A DNA stretch of 36,997 nt. Origin: Clostridia bacterium. GTDB taxonomy: Bacteria > Bacillota > Clostridia > Oscillospirales > SIG627. A program made the position numbers and the translations under genes. Of the stretch, positions 1 through 12,259 are shown in pieces (the first letter of the stretch is position 1; each line of letters begins with the position of its first letter). The stretch spans positions 1 through 36,997 of the forward strand of contig JAFWBD010000018.1 in the NCBI GenBank assembly GCA_017507325.1. The letters run 5' to 3'. The notes beneath the pieces are model-generated. The model had not been told where the DNA came from and did no database searches. It saw only the letters and a program-made list of their open reading frames with translations.

Positions 1-89
1 ATGTTGTTTACCAGTTTGGTAACAAGCTTAGATCCGTAGATAGGATCCGGCAGGACGTCTCTTTTGGAAATCTGACCTCTGCGTGGCAC
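1..89 (-). CDS. rpsG: 30S ribosomal protein S7, N-terminal part (cut by window edge)
   Basis: The reverse strand from position 89 reads V(M)[19 protein letters not shown] and continues in frame to the window edge as KLVTKLVNN. This is the conserved N-terminus of S7, the primary 16S rRNA binding protein of the small-subunit head. Translation starts at GTG (87-89), preceded about 8 nt upstream by a strong GGAGG site. The gene lies downstream of rpsL in the usual str-operon order; fusA and tuf would be expected beyond the edge. Only 29 codons are present. The GTG start and the paired hairpins upstream fit a tightly controlled translation start, which is inference. Confidence 0.93.
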   Translation of the reverse strand, partial: MPRRGQISKRDVLPDPIYGSKLVTKLVNN

Positions 90-133
90 TAGAACTTCCC
101 TCCTTCATAATATAGTATGATATCTTTGGTACT

Positions 134-207
134 CCGATAGGTCTGTCCTATCGGTGAAGTGCTTGGCATCGATCATATATAAAAAGATGATTCAATATGC
201 TAAGCAC
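134..207 (-). promoter_or_regulatory. Two consecutive stem-loops in the rpsL-rpsG intergenic region
   Basis: On the transcribed (minus) strand two hairpins fill most of the 130-nt gap before rpsG. The first pairs 199-207 with 159-167 (eight of nine pairs, one A-C mismatch) and holds a nested ATCAT/ATGAT stem. The second is a perfect 8-bp stem, 147-154 with 134-141, and a 5-nt loop. Neither is followed by a U-tract, so they do not look like terminators. In E. coli, S7 binds the S12-S7 intercistronic RNA to repress its own synthesis; by position these hairpins could serve that purpose, but this is inference. Confidence 0.5.
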
Positions 208-219
208 AACCGAGAGCTT

Positions 220-639
220 TTACTTGGAAGCTTTTGCTCTCTTCGCTCCGTACTTGGAACGACCCTGGTTTCTTCCGTTCACGCCCTGGGTATCCAGCGT
301 GCCGCGGATGATGTGGTAACGGACACCGGGAAGGTCCTTGACTCTTCCGCCGCGGATCATAACGACAGAGTGTTCCTGAAGGTTATGACCGATACCGGGG
401 ATATAAGCAGTCACTTCGTTACCGTTGGTCAGTCTGACTCTTGCAATTTTACGGAGAGCCGAGTTCGGCTTCTTCGGAGTCTTGGTGGAAACCTTCGTGC
501 AGACACCGCGCTTCTGAGGGCAGGAAATATCAACGGTCTCTTTTTTCAGAGAGTTGATGCCGACCTGCAAAGCGGGAGCCTTGGACTTATAGCTCACCTT
601 TTCACGACCAAATCTTACCAATTGGTTGAATGTTGGCAT
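220..639 (-). CDS. rpsL: 30S ribosomal protein S12
   Basis: A full-length S12 of 139 residues, the decoding-centre protein. The hallmark segments [19 protein letters not shown] and [14 protein letters not shown] are all present. Both lysines whose mutation gives streptomycin resistance (in the PKKPNS and GRVKDLP motifs) are wild type, so the protein should be the drug-sensitive form. The roughly 13-residue insert between PALQVG and CPQKRG is the one seen in Bacillus and other Firmicutes and absent from E. coli. The start ATG follows AAGGAGG at ideal spacing. The gene is 147 nt downstream of rpoC; the L7Ae-like gene (ybxF) that sits between them in Bacillus is absent here. Confidence 0.98.
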   Translation of the reverse strand: MPTFNQLVRFGREKVSYKSKAPALQVGINSLKKETVDISCPQKRGVCTKVSTKTPKKPNSALRKIARVRLTNGNEVTAYIPGIGHNLQEHSVVMIRGGRVKDLPGVRYHIIRGTLDTQGVNGRNQGRSKYGAKRAKASK

Positions 640-668
640 ATTGCACCTCCTTCTTCAATATTCGTTTT

Positions 669-697
669 ATCGTATCACACTTTTCAAAAAAATGCAA
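669..697 (-). promoter_or_regulatory. Possible promoter for rpsL
   Basis: On the minus strand TTGCAT (692-697) and TACGAT (669-674) are separated by 17 nt, about 30 nt upstream of the rpsL start. The -35 matches the consensus poorly, so this is a weak call. The same stretch could be the tail of an rpoC terminator: a run of seven T (686-692) follows an imperfect hairpin whose outer TGCA arms lie near 711-714 and 693-696. Confidence 0.35.
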
Positions 698-709
698 CAC
701 CATCGGAGG

Positions 710-737
710 GTGCAAAATGCATTTCTGCACTTTGCAC
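710..737 (-). other. 12-bp hairpin with GAAA tetraloop between rpoC and rpsL
   Basis: On the transcribed strand GTGCAAAGTGCA, loop GAAA, and TGCATTTTGCAC form a 12-bp stem with a single G-U wobble and a GNRA tetraloop. It lies about 50 nt after the rpoC stop. No U-tract follows directly; the T-run at 686-692 is 17 nt further on. It is therefore an imperfect terminator, an RNA-processing site or an mRNA-stability element. The palindromic TGCA at 711-714 could instead pair with TGCA at 693-696 in a hairpin that abuts the T-run, which would make two alternative structures. Confidence 0.6.
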
Positions 738-786
738 AACTTCCGAATAAAACTCAGCAAATTCTTTGGTGAAATTGACGATGGTT

Positions 787-3700
787 TTACGCCTCTTCGG
801 CGGGAGCCTCCTCCGGCTCCTCTTCCTCGTGCTGTGCGATCTCCACCTTGCGGTACAGTTCCATACCGGTACCGGCGGGAATCAGCTTACCGATGATGAC
901 GTTTTCCTTCAGACCCATCAGAGGATCGACCTTGCCCTTAATGGCAGCTTCGGTGAGAACCTTGGTGGTTTCCTGGAAGGAAGCGGCGGACAGGAAGGAT
1001 TCGGTGGACAGAGCGGCCTTGGTGATACCGAGAAGCAAGGGCGTTGCGGTGGCCTCCAGGACGGCCTCGCCTTGAGCCATTCTTTCCCGAACGGCGGCGT
1101 TGGCATCCTCGAAATCCTTCACCTCCACCATAGCACCGGGCAGGAGCTTGGTAGAACCGGGATTCTCCACACGGACCTTGCGGGTCATCTGTCTGGCAAT
1201 GACCTCCACGTGCTTATCGTTGATTTCCACTGCCTGCAGACGGTAAACCTTCTGGATCTCCTTGACGATGTATTCGTAGGCGGCGTCGGTTCCGTCAATA
1301 CGGATGATATCCGTGGGCTTGCGAAGACCCTCGGTGAGAGCCTGACCGCGAACCACGGCCTGTCCCTCCTCCACAATGAGTCTGAGACCGTAGGGGATCA
1401 GATAATTCTTCTCCTCGCTGCCGTCGGCACTGGTTACGATCACGTGGCGGTTCTTCTTGGTATCGTCGATTCTGACGGTACCGTCAAAGTCTGCCAGAAT
1501 CGAGGGCTTTTTGGGGCTGCGCGCCTCGAAGAGCTCCTCCACTCGGGGAAGACCCTGGGTGATATCGCCTCCGGCAATACCGCCGGTGTGGAAGGTTCTC
1601 ATGGTCAGCTGAGTACCGGGCTCACCGATGGACTGTGCGGCAATGATACCCACGGCCTCGCCGATGTTGACCTTCATACCGTTGGCAAGGTCGGAGCCGT
1701 AGCAATGGGCACAAACGCCGTGGCGGCACTTACAGTTGAGCACGCTTCTGACGTAAACTCTGCGGATGCCGGCATTCACAATGGCGTCGGTGGCGCTTTC
1801 GCTGATCATTTCGCCCTTTTGAACCAGAACCTCTCCGGTTTCGGGATGGATCACGTCCTCCGCGGAGAAGCGGCCCAGAATACGGTCGGCAAGCTTTTCG
1901 ATCATTTCCTTGCCTTCCATAATATCCTCAACCCAGATACCCTCGGTGGTACCGCAATCCTCCTCGCGGATGATCACGTCCTGAGCAACGTCCACAAGTC
2001 TTCTGGTCAGATAACCGGAGTCTGCGGTACGCAGTGCCATATCCGCAAGTCCCTTACGGGAGCCACGGGCAGCGATGAAGTATTCCAGCACGTTCAAGCC
2101 CTCGCGGAAGTTTGCCTTAATAGGCAATTCCACGGTACGGCCCGTTGCGGTGGCCATCAGGCCTCGCATACCGGCAAGCTGACGCATCTGCTTCATAGAA
2201 CCACGGGCACCGGAGACCGCCATCATATTGATGGGGTTATCCTTGCGCAGGTTCTTCTGCAGAGCGGTGGTCACGTCCTTGGTACATTCCTCCCAAATGG
2301 AAATGACTCTGCGGTATCTTTCCTCGTCGGTCAAAAGACCGCGGCGGAAGTGACGGGTCACCTCATCCACCTTCTTGTCCGCGGCGGCGATGATCTCCTG
2401 CTTCTGAGGCGGAACGGTCATATCCGAAACGGAAACGGTGAGGGCGGCCTTGGTGGAATATTTATAACCCAGCGCCTTGATCTTATCCAGCATTTCCACG
2501 GTTTCGGTGGAGCCGCAGTACTTGATGGCGCGGTCGATGATCTTGCCCAATTCCTTTACGGTAACGACAAAATCAATCTCGGGCTTAAAGCGGTTCTTGG
2601 GATCGCTGCGATCCACAAAGTGAAGCTTCTGAGGGATCACGCTGTTGAAGATCATTCTTCCGTAGGTGGTATCCACCAATTCGGTAATTTCCTCGCCGTC
2701 AACCACGTGGGTCTGGCGAACCTTGATCTTGGCGTGGATGCCCAGATCCTTGTTTTCATACGCCATCACGGCTTCATCAAAATCACGGAAGATCTTGCCT
2801 TCGCCCACCTCGTCGGGGCGGAAGGTGGGGGTCTCGTCCTCAAATTCGCGCACGTAGGTCAGCCAATAGGAGCCCAGCACCATATCCTGCGTGGGCACGG
2901 TAACGGCCTTACCGGAAACGGGCTTCAAGAGGTTGTTGGCGGAAAGCATCAAAAATCTGGCTTCTGCCTGCGCCTCGGGAGACAGGGGCACGTGTACGGG
3001 CATCTGGTCTCCGTCGAAGTCTGCGTTAAAGGCGGTACATACCAGCGGATGGAGCTTGATGGCTCTGCCCTCTACCAGAACGGGCTCGAAGGCCTGAATG
3101 GAAAGACGGTGCAGGGTAGGCGCACGGTTCAACAGAACGGGGTGCTCCTTGATGACGAATTCCAGCGCATCCCACACCTCGTTGGTCATACGCTCGACCT
3201 TCTTCTTGGCGTCCTTGATGTTGGTGGCCTTGCCGGTCTCCACAAGTCTCTTCATGACGAAGGGCTTGAAGAGCTCGATGGCCATTTCCTTGGGAAGGCC
3301 GCACTGATACAGCTTTAATTCGGGGCCGACAACGATAACGGAACGGCCGGAATAGTCCACACGCTTACCCAGAAGGTTCTGACGGAATCTTCCCTGCTTA
3401 CCGCGAAGCATTTCGGAAAGGGATTTCAGAGGACGGTTGCTGGGGCCGGTTACGGGTCTTCCTCTTCTGCCGTTGTCAATGAGAGCGTCCACAGCCTCCT
3501 GCAGCATTCTCTTTTCGTTGCGGATGATGATCTCGGGAGCGTGGAGCTCCATGAGTCTTTTCAGACGGTTGTTGCGGTTGATCACTCTGCGGTACAGATC
3601 GTTGATATCGGAGGTGGCAAAGCGGCCGCCGTCCAGCTGTACCAAGGGGCGGATCTCGGGAGGCAGCACGGGAAGCACCTCCAGGATCATCCATTCGGGC

Positions 3701-4362
3701 TTATTGCCGGAAAGGCGGAAATCCTCCACGATCTCAAGGCGCTTGGCAAGGCGCAGTCTCTTCTGCCCGTTGGAGGATTCCATCTCCTCCCGCAATTCGG
3801 CGGAAAGCTTATCCAGATCCAATTCCTGCAGAAGCTTCTTCACCGCCTCGGCACCCATACCGGCCTCAAAGTCGTTTTCATACTTTTCTCTGGCGGAGCG
3901 GTATTCCTGCTCGGTCAGAAGCTGCTGCTTGGCCAAGGGGGTGGAGCCGGGATCGGTTACGATATACTGTGCAAAATACAGCACCTTCTCCAAAAGACGG
4001 GGAGAGATATCCAAAAGGATGCCCATTTTGGAGGGAATGGCGCGGAAATACCAGATGTGGGAAACGGGAGCCGCAAGCTCAATGTGGCCCATTCTTTCGC
4101 GGCGAACCTTGCTGGTGGTGATCTCCACGCCGCACTTTTCGCACACCTTGCCCACGTATCTGACCTTCTTATACTTGCCGCAATGGCATTCCCAGTCCTT
4201 GGTGGGTCCGAAAATGCGCTCGCAGAACATACCCTCTCTTTCGGGCTTCAAGGTTCTGTAGTTGATGGTTTCGGGCTTCTTGACTTCGCCGTAAGACCAC
4301 TTACGGATGGTATCAGGAGAAGCCAGACTAATTCTAATTTTATCAAAATCAATGTGTTCCAT
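787..4362 (-). CDS. rpoC: DNA-directed RNA polymerase subunit beta'
   Basis: The 1191-residue protein is the catalytic beta' subunit. The Mg-binding NADFDGD motif lies at residues 446-452. The N-terminal zinc site uses C59, C61, C74 and C77, and the C-terminal zinc cluster is [11 protein letters not shown]. The trigger-loop/bridge region [21 protein letters not shown] is split only by normal variation. The length fits the shorter Firmicutes form without the large lineage inserts of Proteobacteria. The start MEHIDFDKI follows a GGAGG site, and the protein ends in an acidic Glu/Ala-rich tail. It lies 17 nt after rpoB and is surely co-transcribed with it. Confidence 0.98.
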   Translation of the reverse strand: MEHIDFDKIRISLASPDTIRKWSYGEVKKPETINYRTLKPEREGMFCERIFGPTKDWECHCGKYKKVRYVGKVCEKCGVEITTSKVRRERMGHIELAAPVSHIWYFRAIPSKMGILLDISPRLLEKVLYFAQYIVTDPGSTPLAKQQLLTEQEYRSAREKYENDFEAGMGAEAVKKLLQELDLDKLSAELREEMESSNGQKRLRLAKRLEIVEDFRLSGNKPEWMILEVLPVLPPEIRPLVQLDGGRFATSDINDLYRRVINRNNRLKRLMELHAPEIIIRNEKRMLQEAVDALIDNGRRGRPVTGPSNRPLKSLSEMLRGKQGRFRQNLLGKRVDYSGRSVIVVGPELKLYQCGLPKEMAIELFKPFVMKRLVETGKATNIKDAKKKVERMTNEVWDALEFVIKEHPVLLNRAPTLHRLSIQAFEPVLVEGRAIKLHPLVCTAFNADFDGDQMPVHVPLSPEAQAEARFLMLSANNLLKPVSGKAVTVPTQDMVLGSYWLTYVREFEDETPTFRPDEVGEGKIFRDFDEAVMAYENKDLGIHAKIKVRQTHVVDGEEITELVDTTYGRMIFNSVIPQKLHFVDRSDPKNRFKPEIDFVVTVKELGKIIDRAIKYCGSTETVEMLDKIKALGYKYSTKAALTVSVSDMTVPPQKQEIIAAADKKVDEVTRHFRRGLLTDEERYRRVISIWEECTKDVTTALQKNLRKDNPINMMAVSGARGSMKQMRQLAGMRGLMATATGRTVELPIKANFREGLNVLEYFIAARGSRKGLADMALRTADSGYLTRRLVDVAQDVIIREEDCGTTEGIWVEDIMEGKEMIEKLADRILGRFSAEDVIHPETGEVLVQKGEMISESATDAIVNAGIRRVYVRSVLNCKCRHGVCAHCYGSDLANGMKVNIGEAVGIIAAQSIGEPGTQLTMRTFHTGGIAGGDITQGLPRVEELFEARSPKKPSILADFDGTVRIDDTKKNRHVIVTSADGSEEKNYLIPYGLRLIVEEGQAVVRGQALTEGLRKPTDIIRIDGTDAAYEYIVKEIQKVYRLQAVEINDKHVEVIARQMTRKVRVENPGSTKLLPGAMVEVKDFEDANAAVRERMAQGEAVLEATATPLLLGITKAALSTESFLSAASFQETTKVLTEAAIKGKVDPLMGLKENVIIGKLIPAGTGMELYRKVEIAQHEEEEPEEAPAEEA

Positions 4363-4379
4363 TTTCTTCTCCTCCTTCC

Positions 4380-7300
4380 TCAGTCATCAATCGATTCCGA
4401 TTCTTCGTAAACGGATTCGCTTCCCATATAGTCGGAAAGGTCCTCCTCTTCCTCGGGAATCGGCTCGGTGGTTCCTTCTTCATCGTCAAAGAGGGGATCC
4501 TCGGCGTCGTAGATCTGCTCGCCAAGCTCGGAAGCATCGATGGTCTGAATGCCGCCGCTCTCCTCCTCGCTGATCTCCTTGAGGGTCACGACCTCGCCCT
4601 CGCGGTCCAGCACCTCCACGTTCAATCCCAGTGCCTGCAATTCGCGCATCAAAACCTTAAAGGATTCGGGCACGCTGGGTGCGGGGATGTTCAGACCCTT
4701 CACAATGGCCTCAAAGGTCTTGACTCTTCCGATCACGTCGTCCGACTTCACCGTGAGGATCTCCTGCAGGGTGTAAGCCGCGCCGTATGCCTCCAGCGCC
4801 CAAACCTCCATTTCACCGAATCTCTGTCCGCCGAACTGAGCTTTACCGCCCAGAGGCTGCTGGGTCACCAGAGAGTAGGGACCGGTGGAACGGGCGTGGA
4901 TCTTATCGTCCACCAGATGGTGGAGCTTGAGATAATACATATAACCCACGGTAACGCGGTTATCGAAGGGCTCGCCCGTGCGTCCGTCGTACAGAACGGT
5001 CTTACCGTCGGGATCGCATCCGGCCTCCACCAGAAGGTCCTGAATGTCCTGCTCGTTTGCACCGTCGAATACGGGGGTCATAAAGTGCTTGCCCAATTTC
5101 TTGGCGGCAAGACCCAAATGAACCTCCAGCACCTGACCGATGTTCATACGGGAAGGCACGCCCAAGGGGTTCAAAACGATATCCAGGGGAGTACCGTCGG
5201 GCAGGAAGGGCATATCCTCGGGGGGAAGAATGCGGGAAATAACACCCTTGTTACCGTGGCGGCCTGCCATTTTATCGCCCACGGAGATCTTTCTCTTCTG
5301 GGCTACGTATACGCGAACCACCTTGTTCACGCCTGCGGGGAGCTCGTCGCCGTTTTCACGGGTGAAGGTACGCACCTCCACAACGATACCGCTCTCACCG
5401 TGAGGCAATCTCAGGGAGGTATCGCGAACCTCTCTTGCCTTTTCTCCGAAGATGGCGCGGAGAAGCCGCTCCTCAGCGGTCAATTCGGTCTCGCCCTTGG
5501 GCGTTACCTTACCCACCAGAATGTCTCCCGCGTGCACCTCGGCACCCTTGCGGATCACACCGTCCGCATTCAGATCCTTCAGGGCATCCTCGCCCACAGA
5601 AGGAATGTCACGGGTGATCTCCTCCGGCCCGAGCTTGGTATCTCTGGCCTCGTGAGAATATTCTTCAATATGAATGGAGGTGTAAATATCCTCCCGAACC
5701 AATCTCTCGTTGAGCAGAACGGCGTCCTCGTAGTTATAACCCTCCCAGGTCATAAAGCCGATGAGCATATTCTTACCCAGCGCCATTTCACCGCCCCGGG
5801 TGGCGGTGCCGTCTGCCAGAACCTGACCCTTTTCCACCCTTTGATCCTTTTCCACGTAGGGCTTCTGGTTGATACAGGTGCCTTGGTTGGTTCTCTTGAA
5901 CTTGATCAGATGATAAGCGTCCACCGTGCCGTCGTCACGCTTGACGCGGATCTCATCAGCGGTAACGTACTGAACGTAGCCGGCCTCCTTGGCAAGAACG
6001 CAAACGCCGGAATCCGTACCGGATTTGTATTCGATACCGGTACCGATCATGGGAGCCTCGCTGACCATCAGCGGTACCGCCTGCTTCTGCATGTTGGAGC
6101 CCATAAGGGCACGGGTGTTATCGTCGTTCTCCAGGAAGGGAATGTGAGAGGCGGAAACGGAGACCACCATTTTGGGAGAAACGTCCATATAGTCGATCTC
6201 CTCGCGGGGAACCTCCAGAATCTCTTCTCTTCTGCGGGCGGTTACCTTCTTGTTGACAAAGCGATGCTCCTCATCCAAGGGCTCGTTTGCCTGGGCAACG
6301 GTAAACTCGTCCTCCTCGTCGGCGGTCATATAGCGGACCTCGTCGGTGACGATGCCCGTTTCCTTATCCACTCTGCGGTAGGGCGCCATGATAAAGCCGA
6401 ATTCGCTGATCTTGGCATAGGTGGAAAGGTAGGAGATCAAGCCGATGTTGGGACCTTCGGGGGTCTCAACGGGACACATTCTGCCGTACCGAGTATAGTG
6501 AACGTCACGCACCTCGAAGGAAGCACGGTCTCTGGAAAGACCGCCGGGTCCCAAGGCGGAAAGACGGCGCTTGTGGGTCAATTCCGACAGGGGGTTGTTC
6601 TGATCCATAAACTGAGACAAGGGCGATGAGCCGAAGAACTCCTTAATGGCGGAGATCACGGGACGCACGTTGATCAGAACCTGAGGGGTAACGGATTCGG
6701 TATCCTGAATGGTCATTCTTTCCTTGACGATCTTGTCCATTCTGGAAAAGCCGATGCGGAGCTGATTCTGCAAAAGCTCGCCCACGCAGCGCAGTCTTCT
6801 GTTGCCCAGATGGTCGATGTCGTCGTCGGTGCCGATATGATGAGACAGCGCGAATAAATAGTTGACGGAGGAATAAATATCGTCGCGGGTGATGTGCTTG
6901 GGAACCAATTCGTCCTTTCTTTCCACGATCAGACGAATTCTTTCCTCCTCATCCTGGGTTTCGGCAAGGATCTCACCCAGAACGGTCAATTTTACCATTT
7001 CCTTGATGCCGGTCTTGGCACAGGCCTCGGCAGAGAGGAACTTGGTCATGGGAACCATACCGTTGGAGAAGACCTTGACCTCCTTGCCGTCCTCAGCCAC
7101 CACGACCAGAGAGACCACGCCGTTTTCATCCAGCGCCTCGGCCTTCTCGCGGGTGAGGACCTCGCCCTTCTCGTAGATCACCTCACCGGTGAGAACGGAA
7201 ACGGCGGGCGCGGCCAGGGTCAGCCCCGTCACACGCTTGGCAAGGGAAAGCTTCTTATTGTATTTATAACGGCCCACAGCGGAGATATCGTATCTCTTGG

Positions 7301-8111
7301 GATCGAAGAAGAGGTTGTTCACCAGAATCTCGGCGCTCTCCACCAAGGGCGGATCGCCGGGACGAAGTCTTCTGTAAAGCTCCTTGAGAGCCTCCTCGTA
7401 GGCGGTGGTGTTGTTATTCTCGGCGGCGGCGGTGATCATATCCTTATCCATGGTCAGAAGAAGGATGGATTCATCGCCGAACATCTCCTTCAATTCCGCA
7501 TCGGTGGAAACGCCCAAGGCACGCACCAGAATGGTCACGGGCATTTTGCGGTTCTTATCGATACGAACGTAGAAGATATCGTTTTGATCCGTTTCGTATT
7601 CCAGCCAGGCACCGCGATAGGGGATCACGGTGGTGGAGAAGGTGACCTTGTCACTCTTTTCCTGCATTTTCTGATAATAGATACCGGGGGAACGGACGAT
7701 CTGGGAAACGATGACTCTCTCCGCACCGTTGATCAAAAAGGTGCCGTTCTCGGTCATCAGGGGGAAATCGCCCATAAAGATTTCCTGCTCCTTGATCTCA
7801 CCCGTGAGCTTGTTGGTCAGGCGAACTCTGACGCGCAAGGGAGCCGCGTAGTTCACGTCCCTTTCCTTGCACTCCTCAATGGAATGCTTGGGGGTCTTCT
7901 CCACCGTGTAATCCACAAAATCGATGAGAAGATTGCCCGAATAGTCCACAATGGGGGAAATATCCCGAAGAACCTCCATCAGACCTTCGTTCAGGAACCA
8001 TTCAAAGGAATTTCTCTGAATCTCGATCAGATTCGGAAGCTCCAAGAGCTCCTCGTTTTTCGCGAAGCTCCACCGAATTCCGGTTCCGCACTGTATTGGG
8101 CGTGTCATCAT
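4380..8111 (-). CDS. rpoB: DNA-directed RNA polymerase subunit beta
   Basis: The 1243-residue beta subunit is complete. The rifampicin pocket ([18 protein letters not shown], then LSALGPGG) carries the wild-type residues at the usual resistance positions, with Pro where E. coli has Gln510. The flap, switch and C-terminal [20 protein letters not shown] regions are intact. The frame stays open to 8216, but I chose ATG at 8109-8111, with a second ATG directly after it, because AGAAGGAG stands upstream. The 35 extra residues would be Lys/Thr-rich, match no RpoB N-terminus, and overlap a strong hairpin. Unlike most Bacillota, rplJ-rplL is not upstream; ligA is, divergently transcribed. Confidence 0.97.
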   Translation of the reverse strand: MMTRPIQCGTGIRWSFAKNEELLELPNLIEIQRNSFEWFLNEGLMEVLRDISPIVDYSGNLLIDFVDYTVEKTPKHSIEECKERDVNYAAPLRVRVRLTNKLTGEIKEQEIFMGDFPLMTENGTFLINGAERVIVSQIVRSPGIYYQKMQEKSDKVTFSTTVIPYRGAWLEYETDQNDIFYVRIDKNRKMPVTILVRALGVSTDAELKEMFGDESILLLTMDKDMITAAAENNNTTAYEEALKELYRRLRPGDPPLVESAEILVNNLFFDPKRYDISAVGRYKYNKKLSLAKRVTGLTLAAPAVSVLTGEVIYEKGEVLTREKAEALDENGVVSLVVVAEDGKEVKVFSNGMVPMTKFLSAEACAKTGIKEMVKLTVLGEILAETQDEEERIRLIVERKDELVPKHITRDDIYSSVNYLFALSHHIGTDDDIDHLGNRRLRCVGELLQNQLRIGFSRMDKIVKERMTIQDTESVTPQVLINVRPVISAIKEFFGSSPLSQFMDQNNPLSELTHKRRLSALGPGGLSRDRASFEVRDVHYTRYGRMCPVETPEGPNIGLISYLSTYAKISEFGFIMAPYRRVDKETGIVTDEVRYMTADEEDEFTVAQANEPLDEEHRFVNKKVTARRREEILEVPREEIDYMDVSPKMVVSVSASHIPFLENDDNTRALMGSNMQKQAVPLMVSEAPMIGTGIEYKSGTDSGVCVLAKEAGYVQYVTADEIRVKRDDGTVDAYHLIKFKRTNQGTCINQKPYVEKDQRVEKGQVLADGTATRGGEMALGKNMLIGFMTWEGYNYEDAVLLNERLVREDIYTSIHIEEYSHEARDTKLGPEEITRDIPSVGEDALKDLNADGVIRKGAEVHAGDILVGKVTPKGETELTAEERLLRAIFGEKAREVRDTSLRLPHGESGIVVEVRTFTRENGDELPAGVNKVVRVYVAQKRKISVGDKMAGRHGNKGVISRILPPEDMPFLPDGTPLDIVLNPLGVPSRMNIGQVLEVHLGLAAKKLGKHFMTPVFDGANEQDIQDLLVEAGCDPDGKTVLYDGRTGEPFDNRVTVGYMYYLKLHHLVDDKIHARSTGPYSLVTQQPLGGKAQFGGQRFGEMEVWALEAYGAAYTLQEILTVKSDDVIGRVKTFEAIVKGLNIPAPSVPESFKVLMRELQALGLNVEVLDREGEVVTLKEISEEESGGIQTIDASELGEQIYDAEDPLFDDEEGTTEPIPEEEEDLSDYMGSESVYEESESIDD

Positions 8112-8176
8112 AAAAGAAACCACTCCTTCTTTCGTATTACGTCTCAGCGTTGTCTTCTTTTTTGTTTTTTCTCTCC

Positions 8177-8213
8177 GATCCGAGGCCTCCCCTGTCTCCG
8201 AGGGCTTCGGATC
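8177..8213 (-). other. Hairpin in the rpoB leader
   Basis: GATCCGA (8177-8183) and TCGGATC (8207-8213) form a perfect 7-bp stem, extended after a mismatch by GCC/GGC. On the rpoB strand it is followed by an A-rich, unstructured stretch up to the Shine-Dalgarno, not by a U-tract. It would sit in the 5' untranslated region if transcription starts at either candidate promoter upstream. A regulatory role is inference. Confidence 0.5.
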
Positions 8214-8276
8214 CAATGAAAATTTTACATTTCACCACAGCAAAAGTTTACAGATTTTTTTCAATTTGTTACACAC

Positions 8277-8305
8277 GTTTTACAAATGAAGCTGAAAACT
8301 TTCAA
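8277..8305 (-). promoter_or_regulatory. Candidate rpoB promoter (proximal)
   Basis: On the minus strand TTGAAA (8300-8305) and TAAAAC (8277-8282) are 17 nt apart. The -10 is only a partial match. Transcription from it would give an rpoB leader of about 160 nt that includes the hairpin at 8177-8213. Confidence 0.35.
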
Positions 8306-8311
8306 ACCGCC

Positions 8312-8344
8312 GTGATAATAGCGCAGTTTATAATATTATCACAA
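8312..8344 (-). promoter_or_regulatory. Inverted repeat overlapping a second candidate rpoB promoter
   Basis: GTGATAATA (8312-8320) and TATTATCAC (8334-8342) form a perfect 9-bp inverted repeat with half-sites 22 bp apart, two helical turns, as expected for a dimeric DNA-binding regulator. On the minus strand the same bases supply TTGTGA (8339-8344) and TATTAT (8315-8320) with an 18-nt spacer, so the repeat would cover both core elements of a promoter firing toward rpoB. No regulator can be named from the sequence. Confidence 0.45.
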
Positions 8345-8388
8345 GAGGCATTTTTTGTCAAGGGGTAAAATTTCTTTTCATTCTTTCG

Positions 8389-8417
8389 TTGACTTCGGAA
8401 AAAAAGGCAGTTATAAT
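8389..8417 (+). promoter_or_regulatory. ligA promoter
   Basis: TTGACT (8389-8394), 17-nt spacer, perfect TATAAT (8412-8417). The predicted transcript starts about 25 nt before the GTG start codon of ligA, leaving room only for the AAAAGGAG ribosome-binding site. Confidence 0.88.
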
Positions 8418-8419
8418 AG

Positions 8420-10456
<2,037 letters not shown>

Positions 10457-10472
10457 CAAGGAAAAAAACAAG

Positions 10473-10508
10473 AGGGCAGAGAACGAACAAGGTTCTCTGC
10501 CCTTTTTT
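10473..10508. terminator. Bidirectional intrinsic terminator between ligA and the YitT gene
   Basis: A perfect 12-bp stem (AGGGCAGAGAAC / GTTCTCTGCCCT, 10473-10484 with 10492-10503), a 7-nt loop, and a T-run ending at 10508. An A-run on the left side (10462-10468) gives a U-tract on the other strand, so it can also end the convergent gene. Confidence 0.92.
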
Positions 10509-10536
10509 GCCGTCGGGATCCGAAGACCCTTCGGGG

Positions 10537-11430
10537 TTATTTGATCTTTTTAAAGTTTCCGTAGGTTTCGTGAACGGTCTTATAAAAGGAGAAGGTATTG
10601 TCATAGCGATCCAGAATTTCTCTGAAATCCATGATCTGATGCTTATTCACCACACAGATGAGCACCGTTTTCCGATCGCCGCTGAAGCTTCCCACACCGT
10701 CGATTCGGGTACAGCCGTGCTTGAGAATATGGGAGATCTCCGACGAGATCTCATCCGGATGGGCGGTGATCACCGTAAATTCCACGGCGCGCTTGGTTCC
10801 CTTGATGATGGAATTGCCGATGAAGCTGGACATAAAGCAATACATCACGCAAAGGCAAATGGGCTTATAATTGTATTGCGGAACGCCGAAGGCGTTGGGA
10901 GCGGCATACACGAACAGTGAGGAGACCGCCACAACGGCATTGAGAATAAAGGTCACGTAAAAGAAATTCAATTCGGGCTTTTTCTTGTTGATGTATTTGG
11001 AAACGATATCCGTTCCCCCCGTGGAGGCGCCGTATTGAAAGCAAATTCCGTATACGAAGCCGCCGATCACACCGCTGAGCATCACGGGGTAGATCGTATC
11101 GTGCCCGTCGGCCACGTACTGAAACGCATCGAGTCCGATCCTTTGCAGCAGCAAAAAGGAAACGGAATAGGTCAGACAAAAAAGAAGGGAGCGAAGGGCA
11201 AAGCGCCGTTCCACGAGAAAATACGCCGCCACGCAAAGGGGAACGTTGATCAAAAGGGACATATAGCCGATGCTGAAGCCCGTTTTATACTGGATCATGG
11301 TGGCAATTCCGTTGAGCCCTGCGGGAGCAAAGCCGTTTTCCACGATAAAAAGCTGGTAATTGAAGGCCAGCAAAACCGCCGCCAGCGCGATGATGCCGTA
11401 ATCCCAAAAGCTTCTCCGATCTCGTTTCAT
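10537..11430 (-). CDS. YitT family membrane protein (DUF161/DUF2179)
   Basis: A 297-residue protein with about five hydrophobic helices over residues 1-190 (YitT_membrane domain), including the family-typical ENGFAPAGLNGIATM and YGASTGGTDIVSKYINKK segments. A soluble C-terminal DUF2179 domain of about 85 residues starts at TKRAVEFTVITAHPDEIS. Substrate and role are unknown for the family. The start MKRDRRSFWDYG (11430) was preferred to an upstream in-frame ATG at 11466 because AGAGG stands in front of it and because the upstream ATG overlaps the promoter. It is a monocistronic unit between two terminator/promoter regions. Confidence 0.92.
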   Translation of the reverse strand: MKRDRRSFWDYGIIALAAVLLAFNYQLFIVENGFAPAGLNGIATMIQYKTGFSIGYMSLLINVPLCVAAYFLVERRFALRSLLFCLTYSVSFLLLQRIGLDAFQYVADGHDTIYPVMLSGVIGGFVYGICFQYGASTGGTDIVSKYINKKKPELNFFYVTFILNAVVAVSSLFVYAAPNAFGVPQYNYKPICLCVMYCFMSSFIGNSIIKGTKRAVEFTVITAHPDEISSEISHILKHGCTRIDGVGSFSGDRKTVLICVVNKHQIMDFREILDRYDNTFSFYKTVHETYGNFKKIK

Positions 11431-11471
11431 ATCCACGCCTCTTTTTTCTTCGTTTTGAAATAGCATTCTTT

Positions 11472-11500
11472 ATCTTAAGAAGAAAGCTCTCTTCTGTCAA
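11472..11500 (-). promoter_or_regulatory. Promoter of the YitT gene
   Basis: Minus strand: perfect TTGACA (11495-11500), 17-nt spacer, TAAGAT (11472-11477). The leader to the ATG at 11430 is about 35 nt. Confidence 0.75.
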
Positions 11501-11577
11501 GGGGAATTTTGTATTTTTTTCTTTTGTTTTTCTCCCCTCGTTCACCGAAATTTTTCATTCCGAAGCGTTTGTTTTTC

Positions 11578-11606
11578 TCGACAAATTTCCCGTTATCTTT
11601 TATAAT
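11578..11606 (+). promoter_or_regulatory. Promoter of the YgjV-like gene
   Basis: TCGACA (11578-11583), 17-nt spacer, perfect TATAAT (11601-11606), about 25 nt of leader to the ATG at 11638. Confidence 0.82.
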
Positions 11607-11637
11607 AGAGGGAGAATTACAAATACGGGAGTATCGG

Positions 11638-12165
11638 ATGGAAATTGTCGTCAGAGTCCTGGGGATCGCCGCCCTTTTCTGCGGGGTGATCTCCTTTCAG
11701 TTTCAAAAGCACAAGGGCATTATGCTGTGCAAAATGGTATCGGAATTCCTCTTTGCCGTTCAGTACTTTTTATTGGGCGCCTATTCGGGAGGCCTGATGG
11801 ATCTCATCTCGGGTGCACGAAACCTGCTCTTTTTCAAATTGGTGCAAAAAAAGAAATCCACCCTCCCCGTGATCCTGGGCTTTTCCGCTTTGATCCTGGT
11901 GCTGGGCTATCTTTCCTGGGAGGGCGCCGTCAGCCTTTTGCCCGTGGCGGCTAAGCTCATCACCACCGTTTCCTACGGAATGAAAAACGAGCGGCTTTTG
12001 CGCCTGATCACCCTGCCCTCCTGCCTTTGCTGGATCGCCTACAACGCCGTGATCGGCACCTGGGAGGCCATGTTCACGGATCTGCTTTCCTTGGGATCGA
12101 TCCTCATCGCCCTCTGCAAATTCGATCTGAAAAAGGCCGAAAAGCCGCCGAGACAGGCCGATTGA
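11638..12165 (+). CDS. YgjV-like integral membrane protein
   Basis: 175 residues with about six hydrophobic segments. The pattern (short helix, charged FQKHK turn, FLFAVQYFLLGAYSGGLMDLISGARNLLF, and a late CWIAYNAVIGTWEAMF) matches the Imp-YgjV family of bacterial inner membrane proteins, whose function is unknown. The start is placed at ATG 11638 because it follows GGGAG and a promoter; the open frame upstream would run through that promoter. It is 94 nt before the glycosyltransferase gene, which has its own promoter, so co-transcription is possible but not needed. Confidence 0.82.
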   Translation: MEIVVRVLGIAALFCGVISFQFQKHKGIMLCKMVSEFLFAVQYFLLGAYSGGLMDLISGARNLLFFKLVQKKKSTLPVILGFSALILVLGYLSWEGAVSLLPVAAKLITTVSYGMKNERLLRLITLPSCLCWIAYNAVIGTWEAMFTDLLSLGSILIALCKFDLKKAEKPPRQAD

Positions 12166-12185
12166 AGGATTTTTCGGAAAAGGTA

Positions 12186-12214
12186 TTGATTTGCTTCTTT
12201 TTTGCCTCTATAAT
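12186..12214 (+). promoter_or_regulatory. Promoter of the glycosyltransferase operon
   Basis: TTGATT (12186-12191), 17-nt spacer, perfect TATAAT (12209-12214). It lies just after the YgjV-like gene ends and about 40 nt before the GT2 start codon. Confidence 0.82.
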
Positions 12215-12259
12215 GGAAGAGGCCGCTATCCCCAAATTTTCTCATTCGAGGGAGGTATT

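Noticed and set aside
766..3318. Open frame of 850 codons on the plus strand opposite rpoC
   Set aside because: It is the complement of rpoC codons; the composition (His, Gly, Leu-rich) is that of an antisense shadow, and rpoC is beyond doubt.
8112..8216. Extended RpoB N-terminus from ATG 8216
   Set aside because: The added residues match no RpoB, there is a good ribosome-binding site at 8111, and the region folds as a leader hairpin.
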